In this document: piece after piece, positions 1 to 7,678 of the stretch
Layout: each line of letters begins with the position of its first letter
How positions within the stretch are numbered: the first letter of the stretch is position 1
From: Arthrobacter globiformis
GTDB taxonomy: Bacteria > Actinomycetota > Actinomycetes > Actinomycetales > Micrococcaceae
Direction: 5' to 3'
DNA: 64,000 bases
Assembly: GCF_003261175.1 (NCBI RefSeq)
Contig: NZ_QLNP01000063.1
Span: 124,001-188,000 of the forward strand
Translations under genes and position numbers: made by a program
The notes under the pieces: model-generated
The model's input: the letters and a program-made list of their open reading frames with translations, nothing else
Told to the model about the DNA's origin: nothing
The model's database searches: none

Positions 1-2
1 AC

Positions 3-401
3 GTTCTGACGGTCTTGATTCCTGCCCTTATCCTCGCCGCAGCCCTCTGGGCTCTCGCGACGGCACTGAAGCCGCGTGATGGGGGCATGTCCGACGCGGA
101 CCGCTACCAGCTGGATCTGGCAAGGCGTTCCCAGGCCCACTATGCAGCCCAGGTTCAGGCGGCCATGGCAGCCCGGGCACGCTTGGAGGCTGCGGCCCTG
201 CCGAGCCAGAACCGGCAACAGCAGATCCAGCAGCATGACCAGCGCCAGACACTTGCGACCGGGACCACGCTCAACCCGCAGCTGGCGCTGCAGCTGCAGA
301 CTTTGGTGCGCAACGGGCAGAAGGTCCAGGCCATCCGGCTTCTGCGCCAGGCCACCCACTCCAACCTTTTGACCGCCAAGCAATATGTAGATCGGCTGTA
401 A
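3..401 (+). CDS. Membrane-anchored protein with an L7/L12-like C-terminal module (5' end outside window)
   Basis: The reading frame is open to the left edge, so the true start is probably just outside; a TTG at 15 is the only start-like codon near the edge. The visible N-terminus is one hydrophobic segment (IPALILAAALWALATAL), followed by an Ala/Gln-rich, probably coiled linker. The last 35 residues or so (ending TAKQYVDRL) resemble the C-terminal domain of ribosomal protein L7/L12, which also occurs in other actinobacterial membrane proteins. The next gene starts 2 bp after the stop and has the same plan, so the two look like a co-translated paralogous pair. No catalytic residues are recognisable and the function is unknown. 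Confidence 0.6.
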   Translation, partial: VLTVLIPALILAAALWALATALKPRDGGMSDADRYQLDLARRSQAHYAAQVQAAMAARARLEAAALPSQNRQQQIQQHDQRQTLATGTTLNPQLALQLQTLVRNGQKVQAIRLLRQATHSNLLTAKQYVDRL

Positions 402-403
402 CC

Positions 404-970
404 ATGGAATCGCTCCTGATCCCCTTCCTGATCCTCGTGGCCGTTGCTGTGGCCGTGGCCCTCACGGCACGTGCGTTGGGCCACCGCCGGCGAACGGTCA
501 GGGAGCCGGCCAAACCCCCCGTGGAGTCCGCAGAGCTGGCAAGGGAAGCGGCAGCCAAGCTGTCCGAGGATGAACACCGGCGGCTGTACGCGCTCATCGC
601 CCAGGGCCAGGCCATGGCCGCGATCAAGCTGTACTACGAGGTGTCAGGGCAGGGCTTGCGCGCATCACGGGACGCGGTGGCCGCGCTGGCAGCCCACCCG
701 CAGCCTTTCCAGCCACCGGCCCAGGAGACCAGTGAACCCGAGGACGACGACGAGCCACCGCAGCGGTTCCCGTACCGCTACCGGGCCATAGCCAGCAAAG
801 GCGATGTCACCCGGGAGGTCAGCAGCAACATGCTCAATGACGAGATCTACGGCCGCATCCGCACCCTCGCCAAGAGCGGCAATATCGAAGCAGCTGCCAA
901 CGCGCTGATCCGGCACTCGGACATCACGCTGAAACAGGCGCGCGAGTTCATCGCCCTGCTGGACGACTAA
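404..970 (+). CDS. Membrane-anchored protein with two L7/L12-like helical modules
   Basis: This 188-residue protein has one N-terminal transmembrane segment (about residues 4-22), then a basic stretch and two copies of a short helical module. One copy is at about 50-88 (LYALIAQGQAMAAIKLYYEV) and one at about 146-188, ending TLKQAREFIALLDD. The motif of a hydrophobic helix, G(Q/N)xxxAI and a second helix matches the L7/L12 C-terminal fold. The start ATG lies 2 bp after the stop of the preceding gene, so translational coupling is likely. The predicted topology is a single membrane anchor with a cytoplasmic tail. The function is unknown; a protein-binding scaffold is a guess. Confidence 0.75.
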   Translation: MESLLIPFLILVAVAVAVALTARALGHRRRTVREPAKPPVESAELAREAAAKLSEDEHRRLYALIAQGQAMAAIKLYYEVSGQGLRASRDAVAALAAHPQPFQPPAQETSEPEDDDEPPQRFPYRYRAIASKGDVTREVSSNMLNDEIYGRIRTLAKSGNIEAAANALIRHSDITLKQAREFIALLDD

Positions 971-998
971 CTACCCCGGCTGCCGGGCCCGGCGTCAC

Positions 999-1361
999 TC
1001 AGAAGTCGAACAGGTCCCCCAGCCAGCCTTCCTTCTTCTTGTGGCGGCGGCGGTCATAGTCACGGTCATATCCCTTGCCGTAGTTCCGGTCGTCATAGCG
1101 CGGCTGGTCCCGCCGCGGCTCTTCACGCCGTGGTTCAAAGTTCCGGTACAGCGGCGGAGGTGCCATGCCAGGCGCAGGTGACGCGGGTGCAGGGGGAACC
1201 GGCGCCGCAGATGCCGCCGGCGCCCCGGCGTTGACGCGGTCGATGATTTTGTCCAGCTCGCCGCGGTCCAGCCACACACCCCGGCACTGCGGGCAGTAGT
1301 CGATTTCCACACCGCTGCGTTCGCTCATGACCAGGTCTGAAGAATCAATGGGACATTTCAT
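999..1361 (-). CDS. TFIIB-type zinc-ribbon protein
   Basis: The 120-residue protein opens with MKCPIDSSDLV and continues with YCPQCRGVWLDRGELDKII. Cys3, Cys23 and Cys26 form most of a zf-TFIIB zinc ribbon; the first knuckle is CPID, so its second metal ligand is probably an acidic residue. The CRGVWLDRGEL signature is characteristic of this family. After residue 50 comes a Pro/Ala-rich linker and a basic Arg/Tyr/Asp-rich tail ending in KKKEGWLGDLFDF. The gene converges on the upstream membrane protein with a 28-bp gap. Family members are usually of unknown function, thought to bind zinc and perhaps nucleic acid. Confidence 0.8.
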   Translation of the reverse strand: MKCPIDSSDLVMSERSGVEIDYCPQCRGVWLDRGELDKIIDRVNAGAPAASAAPVPPAPASPAPGMAPPPLYRNFEPRREEPRRDQPRYDDRNYGKGYDRDYDRRRHKKKEGWLGDLFDF

Positions 1362-1398
1362 GCCCGGCTCAACGAGCGGGTGCTGCGATTAGTTCGCG

Positions 1399-2025
1399 TT
1401 ACCGCCCGCCTGAGATCCCGGCCAGCAGCTCTTCAAAGGGCAGTGACTCTGGCAGGGCGGGTTTGCGGCCCGGCTGCTCCCCTTCCAGGAGGCGGCTGAA
1501 CTCCGCCGCCGCCCGTTCGATCCGCACCGAAAGGGGGGTTCCGGCGTCGTCCGCGTTACCCCAGTCCTGGGGACCGGCGAAGACGGCCGTGGCGGCGGTC
1601 CGCGTGCGGAGGTAGCTGAAGAGCGGGCGCATGGCGTGGTCGAGCACCATCTGGTGGCGGTCCGTTCCGCCGGTTGCCCCCAGGAGGGCCGCTTTGCCGT
1701 CCAGTGACTTGGGGTCGAGGACGTCAATGAAGGACTTGAACAGCCCGCTATAGGACGCACTGAACACCGGTGAGACCGCAATGATGCCGTCGGAGGCCTC
1801 GACGCCGGCGATCACCTCTGCCAGCCGGGGCGGGGCAAAACCCGTGACGAAGTTGTTGGCGATGTCCACGGCCAGATCGCGGAGCTCCACGACGTCGGTG
1901 GTCACCCCGTAGCCGGCGGCAGCCAGCTCCCGGGTGGCGGCGGCGGCCAGCTGGTCGGCCAGAAGACGGGTCGACGACGGAACTCCCAGTCCGGCGGACA
2001 GAACGGTAATGCGGCGGGTCTCCAT
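1399..2025 (-). CDS. NAD(P)H-dependent FMN reductase, flavodoxin-like fold
   Basis: The 208-residue protein starts RRITVLSAGLGVPSSTRLLA, the beta1 and phosphate-binding loop of NADPH-dependent FMN reductases. It keeps the family segment SDGIIAVSPVFSASYSGLFK near the middle and a GGTDRHQ loop. It resembles the CE1759-type subgroup of actinobacterial FMN reductases, which supply reduced flavin to monooxygenases. The ATG at 2025 is preferred because an AAGGAGA ribosome-binding site lies just upstream; an in-frame ATG at 2064 would fall inside the candidate operator. The divergent neighbour begins 108 bp away. An inverted repeat at 2053-2064 may bind a regulator. No monooxygenase partner is adjacent. 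Confidence 0.85.
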   Translation of the reverse strand: METRRITVLSAGLGVPSSTRLLADQLAAAATRELAAAGYGVTTDVVELRDLAVDIANNFVTGFAPPRLAEVIAGVEASDGIIAVSPVFSASYSGLFKSFIDVLDPKSLDGKAALLGATGGTDRHQMVLDHAMRPLFSYLRTRTAATAVFAGPQDWGNADDAGTPLSVRIERAAAEFSRLLEGEQPGRKPALPESLPFEELLAGISGGR

Positions 2026-2052
2026 GGCGGTCTCCTTCGATTGGCGCTTTAT

Positions 2053-2064
2053 ATGCATTTGCAT
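2053..2064. promoter_or_regulatory. Candidate operator: palindrome ATGCA-TT-TGCAT
   Basis: A perfect inverted repeat with 5-bp arms and a 2-bp centre lies 28 bp upstream of the FMN reductase start codon, in the space shared with the divergent DUF1801 gene. Short A/T-rich palindromes of this kind are typical of MarR- or ArsR-type operators. No such regulator is encoded next to it, so the assignment is inference. Confidence 0.35.
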
Positions 2065-2133
2065 CTAATCGCTCAACCGGGCTGGTCCGCCCTTTATTCC
2101 GCCACCCCGCAAACCGCCCAGTACACTGCGTCC

Positions 2134-2556
2134 ATGGCGGAAAACAAGACACAGGTGACAGGGGTTTCGGCGGACAACTTCATCGCGGCTGTGGAGCACC
2201 CGGTGCGCCTGCAGGACGCCCTGCGGCTGCGTGCCCTCATGGCAGAACTGACGGGCCAGGAACCTGAGATGTGGGGTCCCACCATCGTCGGATTCGGCAG
2301 GGTGCACTACAAGTACGCCACCGGGCGCGAAGGGGACACCGCAGCAGTGGGGTTTTCTCCCCGCAAGGCCAGCCTTTCGCTGTACGGCCTGACGAATGCG
2401 CCGGAGTCGGCCGCGCTCCTCGAGCGGCTGGGAAAGCACAAGACCGGCGCCGGCTGCCTCTATATCAACAAACTGGCGGACGTCGATGAAGCCGTGCTGG
2501 CCGAACTGATCAGCACCGGCTACCGCTACTGCACCACGGTGCTGCACCAACAGTAG
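2134..2556 (+). CDS. DUF1801 (YdhG-like) domain protein
   Basis: This 140-residue soluble protein carries the DUF1801 pattern: an N-terminal helix with DALRLRALMAELTGQEPEMWG, then a strand region with VGFGRVHYKY and a segment (SLYGLT) before a C-terminal GAGCLYINKL block. The family is widespread but has no firmly established biochemical role. The ATG at 2134 is chosen because homologous sequence begins there; an in-frame ATG at 2041 would run through the divergent promoter region. The gene is divergent from the FMN reductase and convergent with rplI. Confidence 0.8.
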   Translation: MAENKTQVTGVSADNFIAAVEHPVRLQDALRLRALMAELTGQEPEMWGPTIVGFGRVHYKYATGREGDTAAVGFSPRKASLSLYGLTNAPESAALLERLGKHKTGAGCLYINKLADVDEAVLAELISTGYRYCTTVLHQQ

Positions 2557-2590
2557 GCAGCCGGCCTAAACCTGCCGGAAATGACGAAAA

Positions 2591-2628
2591 CCCCGCCGTC
2601 GGCTTCCCGGAGGAATCCGACGGCGGGG
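2591..2628 (-). terminator. Intrinsic terminator of the rpsF-ssb-rpsR-rplI operon
   Basis: Perfect 12-bp arms (CCCCGCCGTCGG and its complement) flank a 14-nt loop, and the minus-strand transcript continues into TTTTCGTC. It lies 50 bp after the rplI stop and also separates that operon from the convergent DUF1801 gene. Confidence 0.85.
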
Positions 2629-2677
2629 CCGTCAGCAGTTCAGGAGTGCGAAGCAGATCCGGCAAATGCCGGAACTG

Positions 2678-3130
2678 CTACTTGCCTGCGACTACGTCGA
2701 GTTCGATCACAGCGGCAACGTCGTCGTGCAGACGGACGTTGGCCTGGTAGGAACCAACCGACTTGATGTGAGCCGGCAGTTCAACCTTGCGCTTGTCGAT
2801 GCTGCCAAGGCCTGCGGCCTCAACAGCGTCGGCGACGTCGGCCTGCTTGACCGTGCCGAACAGGCGGCCGCTTTCGCCAGCCTTGACAACCAGCTTGACC
2901 GGCTTGGCGGACAGAGCGGCGGCCTGCTTCTGAGCATCTTCCAGGGAAGCGTGCTCGCGGGCGACGCGGGCAGCCTTGATGGACTCAACCTGCTTCTCGC
3001 CACCCTTCGACCAGGTCAGGGCGAAACCGCGGGGCAACAGGTAGTTACGTGCGTAACCGTCCTTGACCTCGACAACGTCGCCAGCAGCACCGAGACCGGT
3101 TACTTCGTGGGTCAGAATGAGCTTTGCCAT
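2678..3130 (-). CDS. rplI: 50S ribosomal protein L9
   Basis: The 150-residue protein begins [20 protein letters not shown] and continues with [16 protein letters not shown], the signature of the N-terminal rRNA-binding domain of L9. A long connecting helix (about residues 45-75) follows, then the C-terminal domain with [16 protein letters not shown]. Length and domain order are normal. It is the last gene of a four-gene operon and starts 18 bp after rpsR. It is followed by a strong terminator. Confidence 0.98.
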   Translation of the reverse strand: MAKLILTHEVTGLGAAGDVVEVKDGYARNYLLPRGFALTWSKGGEKQVESIKAARVAREHASLEDAQKQAAALSAKPVKLVVKAGESGRLFGTVKQADVADAVEAAGLGSIDKRKVELPAHIKSVGSYQANVRLHDDVAAVIELDVVAGK

Positions 3131-3148
3131 GTTAGTTAATCCCTTTCC

Positions 3149-3388
3149 TTAACCCCGGCCAGCGCCGGAGTAGGGCAGCAGGGCAACTTCGCGGGCGTTC
3201 TTGATTGCCTGGGCGATCTTGCGCTGCTCCTGGACCGTGACGCCAGTGACGCGACGGGCGCGGATCTTTCCGCGGTCGGAGATGAACTTGCGCAGCAATG
3301 CTACGTCCTTGTAGTCGATGACAGTGATGTCAGCGGCCTTCAAGGGGTTGGACTTTGGTTTGGGCTTACGGAGTTCAGCCTTAGCCAT
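3149..3388 (-). CDS. rpsR: 30S ribosomal protein S18
   Basis: The 79-residue basic protein contains the S18 core [20 protein letters not shown] followed by [18 protein letters not shown]. It binds S6 in the platform of the small subunit, and the S6 gene heads the same operon. No Cys of the zinc-binding type is seen (no CxxC), so this is the zinc-independent paralogue class. It sits between ssb and rplI as in most bacteria. Confidence 0.97.
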   Translation of the reverse strand: MAKAELRKPKPKSNPLKAADITVIDYKDVALLRKFISDRGKIRARRVTGVTVQEQRKIAQAIKNAREVALLPYSGAGRG

Positions 3389-3518
3389 CGTGGAGCTCCT
3401 ATTCTAGGGAGCCCGTGAATCGTGATCCACGGGATGGTGGTGGTCCGACCGCGGCGTGCCCGGAGAGTGCCGTATGGAACGCTCTGGCGGATGCTGCGCC
3501 GGACCTTTGGTTTGTTGT

Positions 3519-4100
3519 TTAGAAGGGAGGTTCGGAATCCGGGCCGTTGCCCCAGCCGCCGCCCGCATTGCTGACTCCGGGCGTGGCCCAGGGGTCTTCC
3601 TGCGCTGCGGGCTGCTGGTTGCCGCCCCAGTTTCCTCCGGTGTTGCCGCCCTGGTTTCCACCCTGGCCGCCACCGAATCCACCGCCACCGAATCCGCCAC
3701 TGTTGCCGCCGCCGAAACCGCCCTGGCCGCCGGAGCGCTGGGTGCGGTTGACCTTGGCATTGGCGTAACGCAGGCTCGGGCCGATTTCGTCGACTTCGAG
3801 CTCGATAACGGTGCGCTTCTCGCCTTCCTTTGTTTCGTAGGAACGGCTCTTCAGGCGGCCGGAAACAATCACGCGGGTGCCCTTGGTGAGGGACTCGGCG
3901 ACGTTCTCTGCTGCCTCGCGCCAGACCGAAGCGCGGAGGAACAGGGTTTCCCCGTCCTTCCACTCATTGGACTGGCGGTCGAAGGTGCGAGGCGTGGACG
4001 CGATGGTGAAGTTCGCTACTGCCGAACCTGATGGTGTGAACCTCAGTTCGGGGTCATTGGTGAGATTACCGATGACCGTAATAGTGGTTTCGCCTGCCAT
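3519..4100 (-). CDS. ssb: Single-stranded DNA-binding protein
   Basis: The 193-residue protein starts [20 protein letters not shown], with the OB fold over about residues 1-110 ([47 protein letters not shown]). A low-complexity Gly/Asn/Gln-rich linker follows (about 120-175), then the acidic tip DSEPPF that recruits replication and repair partners. The Gly-rich linker is typical of actinobacterial SSB. It lies between rpsF and rpsR in the usual operon. Confidence 0.97.
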   Translation of the reverse strand: MAGETTITVIGNLTNDPELRFTPSGSAVANFTIASTPRTFDRQSNEWKDGETLFLRASVWREAAENVAESLTKGTRVIVSGRLKSRSYETKEGEKRTVIELEVDEIGPSLRYANAKVNRTQRSGGQGGFGGGNSGGFGGGGFGGGQGGNQGGNTGGNWGGNQQPAAQEDPWATPGVSNAGGGWGNGPDSEPPF

Positions 4101-4155
4101 CTACTGCCTCCTTGTTCGTTCCTGCGGTTTAAAGAATGAAAGTTGGTAGCTGAAA

Positions 4156-4461
4156 TTACTCAGCAACAACCTTCTGCTCTTCGGGGCGGGTGATCTTGGT
4201 GCGCATGATGGTCTCGTTGAGACCCAGCTGGCGGTCAAGTTCCTTGGCGGTAGCCGGCGTCGCGGTGAAGTTCACCACGGCGTAGATACCTTCGGACTTC
4301 TTCTTGATGTCGTAAGCCAGACGGCGACGGCCCCAGATGTCAACCTTTTCGATGGTTCCACCATCGTTGGTGATGACGTTCAGGAACTTCTGAAGCGACG
4401 GCTCTACGGTACGCTCTTCGACCTCGGGGTCGATGATTACCATCAATTCGTAAGGACGCAT
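4156..4461 (-). CDS. rpsF: 30S ribosomal protein S6
   Basis: The 101-residue protein begins [20 protein letters not shown] and carries the S6 motifs [20 protein letters not shown] and [11 protein letters not shown]. The ATG at 4461 is chosen because a perfect AAAGGAGGTG ribosome-binding site lies at 4471-4480; an in-frame GTG at 4473 would overlap that site. It is the first gene of the operon. The 220 bp upstream contain no other gene and must hold the operon promoter. Confidence 0.97.
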   Translation of the reverse strand: MRPYELMVIIDPEVEERTVEPSLQKFLNVITNDGGTIEKVDIWGRRRLAYDIKKKSEGIYAVVNFTATPATAKELDRQLGLNETIMRTKITRPEEQKVVAE

Positions 4462-4682
4462 ATGTGAACCCACCTCCTTTGGGCTAAGCGGTTACGGTAT
4501 TTCCGTAACAGGAGGTTCATTTGCGATGCCGTGCACGCCCGCGGCCAAAAGGACCAGGGCGCAGCACAGACTTCACTATCTTAGTGCACCGGGGAGGTTT
4601 CTGCGATTCGGACACCTCCGAGGCTATGGGCCCTGACGGCCGGGGCGGAAGTGCCGGCGCGGCCATGTGGAAAACCGGGGCG

Positions 4683-7139
4683 TCAGAAGCGCGAAAGACT
4701 CACCAGCACCTTGCCCGCCTCGATCGAGACGTTGCCTCGGACATAGAACTGCATCTTGTCGGTCTCCTTCTCCCACTCGGGGTCTGTCTTGCTGAAGGAG
4801 GCATTCCTCTCGTAGCTCACCGTGGCTTCGCCGGCATTACCACCGCTGAGCCGCCAAGTGCCGTCAAACGACCGGCTAAGCCCGTAGTCCGGGTCGGCGG
4901 TGATCGACCACTTAACGTTCCGGACATCGCCGAAGGCAAACCGTGAGAACGGGCAGCCCTCCGGTTCAAGGTCCGTGGATTTCTCGCAGGCGGTGAGTGC
5001 GGCGGCCACCTGGCGGGATGTTTCCGCCACCAGCTCATCCGAGGCCTTAACGGTGAGCCTGGCCGTCTCCGGCGCCTGGGGCAGCGAGCCGCCCGAGACT
5101 ACTACCTGCTGGTCCTCGACTGAGAGGTACTTTTCGCTGTCGGGAAGACCCACAGAGTAGGAACCGGGAAACGCAGGGAGACTGATGTTTGTACCGAAAG
5201 CAGTGGCCTCATTTTGACCCGCGGGAATAGTAATTCCGTTGACCGAGACGGCCGCCAGGGGAACATCGGCGGAGACAGTGACCTGCTGCAGAGGGAACGC
5301 CTCAAGCTTCCAATGGTCGTCCAGGAGCGCGGGCTGGTTCTTGACGAGGGCGAACGTCTGCTCGTACTTGCGCCCTCCCTGCCTCAGTTCCGCACTGACC
5401 TGCGCCGACTCACCGGAAATCCTGGTGGAAATGATCGAGAAGCCGTCAATGCGGTTCGCCGCAGCGCCGAGAACCTCATTGGTCAGGAGGACCCGCTCCT
5501 CATTGGGCACATCGGGATCCAAAATTTCCAGGGCTTTCCGGGCATCGCCGTCAACGAGCGCCTGGGCGTAGTCCTTCACCGGCTGGTCCGGTCCGGGCTT
5601 GACCGCATTGATTGTCACCACCGACCCCACCGCGAGCACCGCGACCGCGCCAACGACGGCGGCTGACACCAGCAGCCGCTTCCTGCCCTTGGCCGTAAGT
5701 TGCCGTTCAGCAGGAGGGGTTACGGCAGGGCCAATTGCCGCCGCTCCGGCTTCACGCGGCCGGCTTTCCTGAGGCCTGGCGGGCAGGACGCGGAGCAGTC
5801 GTTGCAGCCTGGCCGGCACCACCGGCACCAGGTAGGGCGCCAGGAAGCGTGCGGAAGCCTCAACCAGCAGCCCCCAGCCAAGGAAGACGGCCGGCGACCA
5901 CCACGCTGGCGCCAGGACGTACTGACCGGAAGCGAGTCCCGGTGCATCAAAGTCTGCGCGAACCGTCAGAAGAGGCAGCAACAGCAGCCCCAACACCAGG
6001 AATCCTGCGGGCACGGGTGCCCAGTGCCGCAGGTCACCGTTGGAAACCGGTCCCCTGCGCAGCAGAACGCACAGGCCGGAAATGACCGTACATACCAATG
6101 CCAGTGCCAGCGCCGCCCACGCAGCGACCGTGGCATCCGTGCCTGCTGCGTCAGCACCGAAACCGTAAACAGTCTGGTCCTCATTAGCGCTCTGCTGCGC
6201 GCCGAAAACCGCCGTCGTTTCCGAGAACATGTGGAGGCCTCCGAGGTGGCCGGCCACAAGGCCGTACCCTGCCGCGTTGCCCATCAGCAGCGGACCTGAG
6301 AGCAGGGCCGCCCAGCCGCCGGAGACGGCGGCAGCGATCCAAGCCGCGGGGACGGCGATGACCGAAAAAACAGCCGCGTGTACTGCGACGGCGGCGAGCG
6401 GCAGGTTCAGCTTTCCGCGAAGGAGCGATGCACCGGCGAACGGCGCCTGCCGCGCATATATGGCGTTCCGGGACAGCACAGACAGCCCCGCAGCAAGAAG
6501 GAAAGCGACCAAGACGGACCATCCGCCGGCTGCTGAGATGGGATCAACGCTGAATCCGCCCCCCGGGGGAAAACGGACGGCAGCGGCCGCGGCCACACCG
6601 TTGACCAGCAGCGCGAAAACCGCACCGCTGACTGCGGACTGAAGCAGAAGCTGCGGCCGGCCAGCGGACGGAAACCGCAGTTCGGCCAGACGGCTGGCCA
6701 GATAGATGCCCGCCGCGCTGATCAGGAGCACCGCCAACGGGACGGCATAGAGGTGGCCCTCACCCCGGACGGACCCAAGAAAGGGCACCACACCTGCCAC
6801 GGCGGTACCCGCGCTGCCCAAATGCGCCATCGCCACCAGCTGGGCGGTCAGCTGGCCCAGCTGGGACCAGGCGTCCGGTGCCTGCTCCGCGGCAATTGCT
6901 CCGCCCAGTGCCGGAACCGGGTTGCCCTGGCTGGCGGCAATGCCTGCGAGGGACAGCAGTACGGCTCCGAGGCTGAACAGGTACACGGCGGCGTAGGTGG
7001 CAGCCGCAGCGGCAGCACCGGTCCAAAGCCGGCGGAAATCGAAGAATGAATTGCCCGGTTGCGTGCCGAGAGATGCTCCAGGCTGATGCGCCGGAAGGTC
7101 GGGCAGGGCGGGCGCGGAAACAGGCGGTTGATGCGACAT
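4683..7139 (-). CDS. Large polytopic membrane protein with a TcaA/YvbJ-like extracytoplasmic C-terminal half
   Basis: The 818-residue protein has two halves. Residues 1 to about 430 hold roughly ten hydrophobic segments, for example ATYAAVYLFSLGAVLLSLAG and VPLAVLLISAAGIYLASRLA. A cytoplasmic basic stretch then leads into one more membrane helix at about 490-510 (LLVSAAVVGAVAVLAVGSVV). The remaining 300 residues look like a secreted domain that begins KDYAQALVDGDARKALEIL, as in TcaA- and YvbJ-type proteins, and continues with a beta-rich region. The gene stands alone between rpsF and ynfA. No enzyme motif is seen, so a sensory or envelope role is a guess. Confidence 0.75.
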   Translation of the reverse strand: MSHQPPVSAPALPDLPAHQPGASLGTQPGNSFFDFRRLWTGAAAAAATYAAVYLFSLGAVLLSLAGIAASQGNPVPALGGAIAAEQAPDAWSQLGQLTAQLVAMAHLGSAGTAVAGVVPFLGSVRGEGHLYAVPLAVLLISAAGIYLASRLAELRFPSAGRPQLLLQSAVSGAVFALLVNGVAAAAAVRFPPGGGFSVDPISAAGGWSVLVAFLLAAGLSVLSRNAIYARQAPFAGASLLRGKLNLPLAAVAVHAAVFSVIAVPAAWIAAAVSGGWAALLSGPLLMGNAAGYGLVAGHLGGLHMFSETTAVFGAQQSANEDQTVYGFGADAAGTDATVAAWAALALALVCTVISGLCVLLRRGPVSNGDLRHWAPVPAGFLVLGLLLLPLLTVRADFDAPGLASGQYVLAPAWWSPAVFLGWGLLVEASARFLAPYLVPVVPARLQRLLRVLPARPQESRPREAGAAAIGPAVTPPAERQLTAKGRKRLLVSAAVVGAVAVLAVGSVVTINAVKPGPDQPVKDYAQALVDGDARKALEILDPDVPNEERVLLTNEVLGAAANRIDGFSIISTRISGESAQVSAELRQGGRKYEQTFALVKNQPALLDDHWKLEAFPLQQVTVSADVPLAAVSVNGITIPAGQNEATAFGTNISLPAFPGSYSVGLPDSEKYLSVEDQQVVVSGGSLPQAPETARLTVKASDELVAETSRQVAAALTACEKSTDLEPEGCPFSRFAFGDVRNVKWSITADPDYGLSRSFDGTWRLSGGNAGEATVSYERNASFSKTDPEWEKETDKMQFYVRGNVSIEAGKVLVSLSRF

Positions 7140-7256
7140 TTTCCCCAGATTTCTGTCGGACTCTCACTGATGCTGTGAATCTAGGGGGAATCCGGCGGCG
7201 GCGCCAGTCATATGACGCGGAGCTGTGGACAACTCCCGGGGCGGAATACTGGAGCC

Positions 7257-7592
7257 ATGACGATTCTGAAGTCCGTGCTCCTTTTCACCCTGGCTGCCGT
7301 GGCGGAGATCGGCGGAGCCTGGCTGATCTGGCAGGCCGTGCGCGAGGACAAGGCGTGGTGGTGGGCCGGACTCGGAATCGTGGCGCTGGGGCTCTACGGT
7401 TTTGTGGCCGCCTTCCAGCCCGATGCCCATTTCGGCCGGGTCCTGGCGGCGTATGGCGGGGTCTTCATCATCGGCTCCCTAGTGTGGGGCATGCTTCTGG
7501 ACGGTTTCCGGCCCGACCGCTGGGACCTCATCGGAGCCGCCGTTTGCCTCGTTGGGGTCGCCGTCATTATGTTCGCCCCCAGGCAGGGCTGA
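7257..7592 (+). CDS. YnfA family small membrane protein
   Basis: The 111-residue protein has four hydrophobic segments and the family landmarks [17 protein letters not shown] and [12 protein letters not shown], ending [13 protein letters not shown]. YnfA (UPF0060) proteins are small four-helix membrane proteins related in size to SMR exporters, and drug efflux has been proposed for some. The ATG at 7257 is chosen because the family N-terminus begins there. The gene is divergent from the preceding membrane protein and ends just before a bidirectional terminator. Confidence 0.88.
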   Translation: MTILKSVLLFTLAAVAEIGGAWLIWQAVREDKAWWWAGLGIVALGLYGFVAAFQPDAHFGRVLAAYGGVFIIGSLVWGMLLDGFRPDRWDLIGAAVCLVGVAVIMFAPRQG

Positions 7593-7605
7593 CCCCTATA
7601 CAAAG

Positions 7606-7648
7606 GCATCCGCCCGGTCGGGCCGTAAACGGCCAACCGGGCGGATGC
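7606..7648. terminator. Bidirectional terminator between ynfA and the amino-acid permease
   Basis: Arms of 13 bp (GCATCCGCCCGGT and its complement) flank a short GC-rich loop that itself contains GGCCGT/ACGGCC. It lies between the converging genes at 7592 and 7679. The T-tracts on either side are weak (TTAAT on plus, CTTTG on minus). Confidence 0.7.
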
Positions 7649-7678
7649 TTAATCAGAGTGCGCAGAGAGGGGGCGTGA

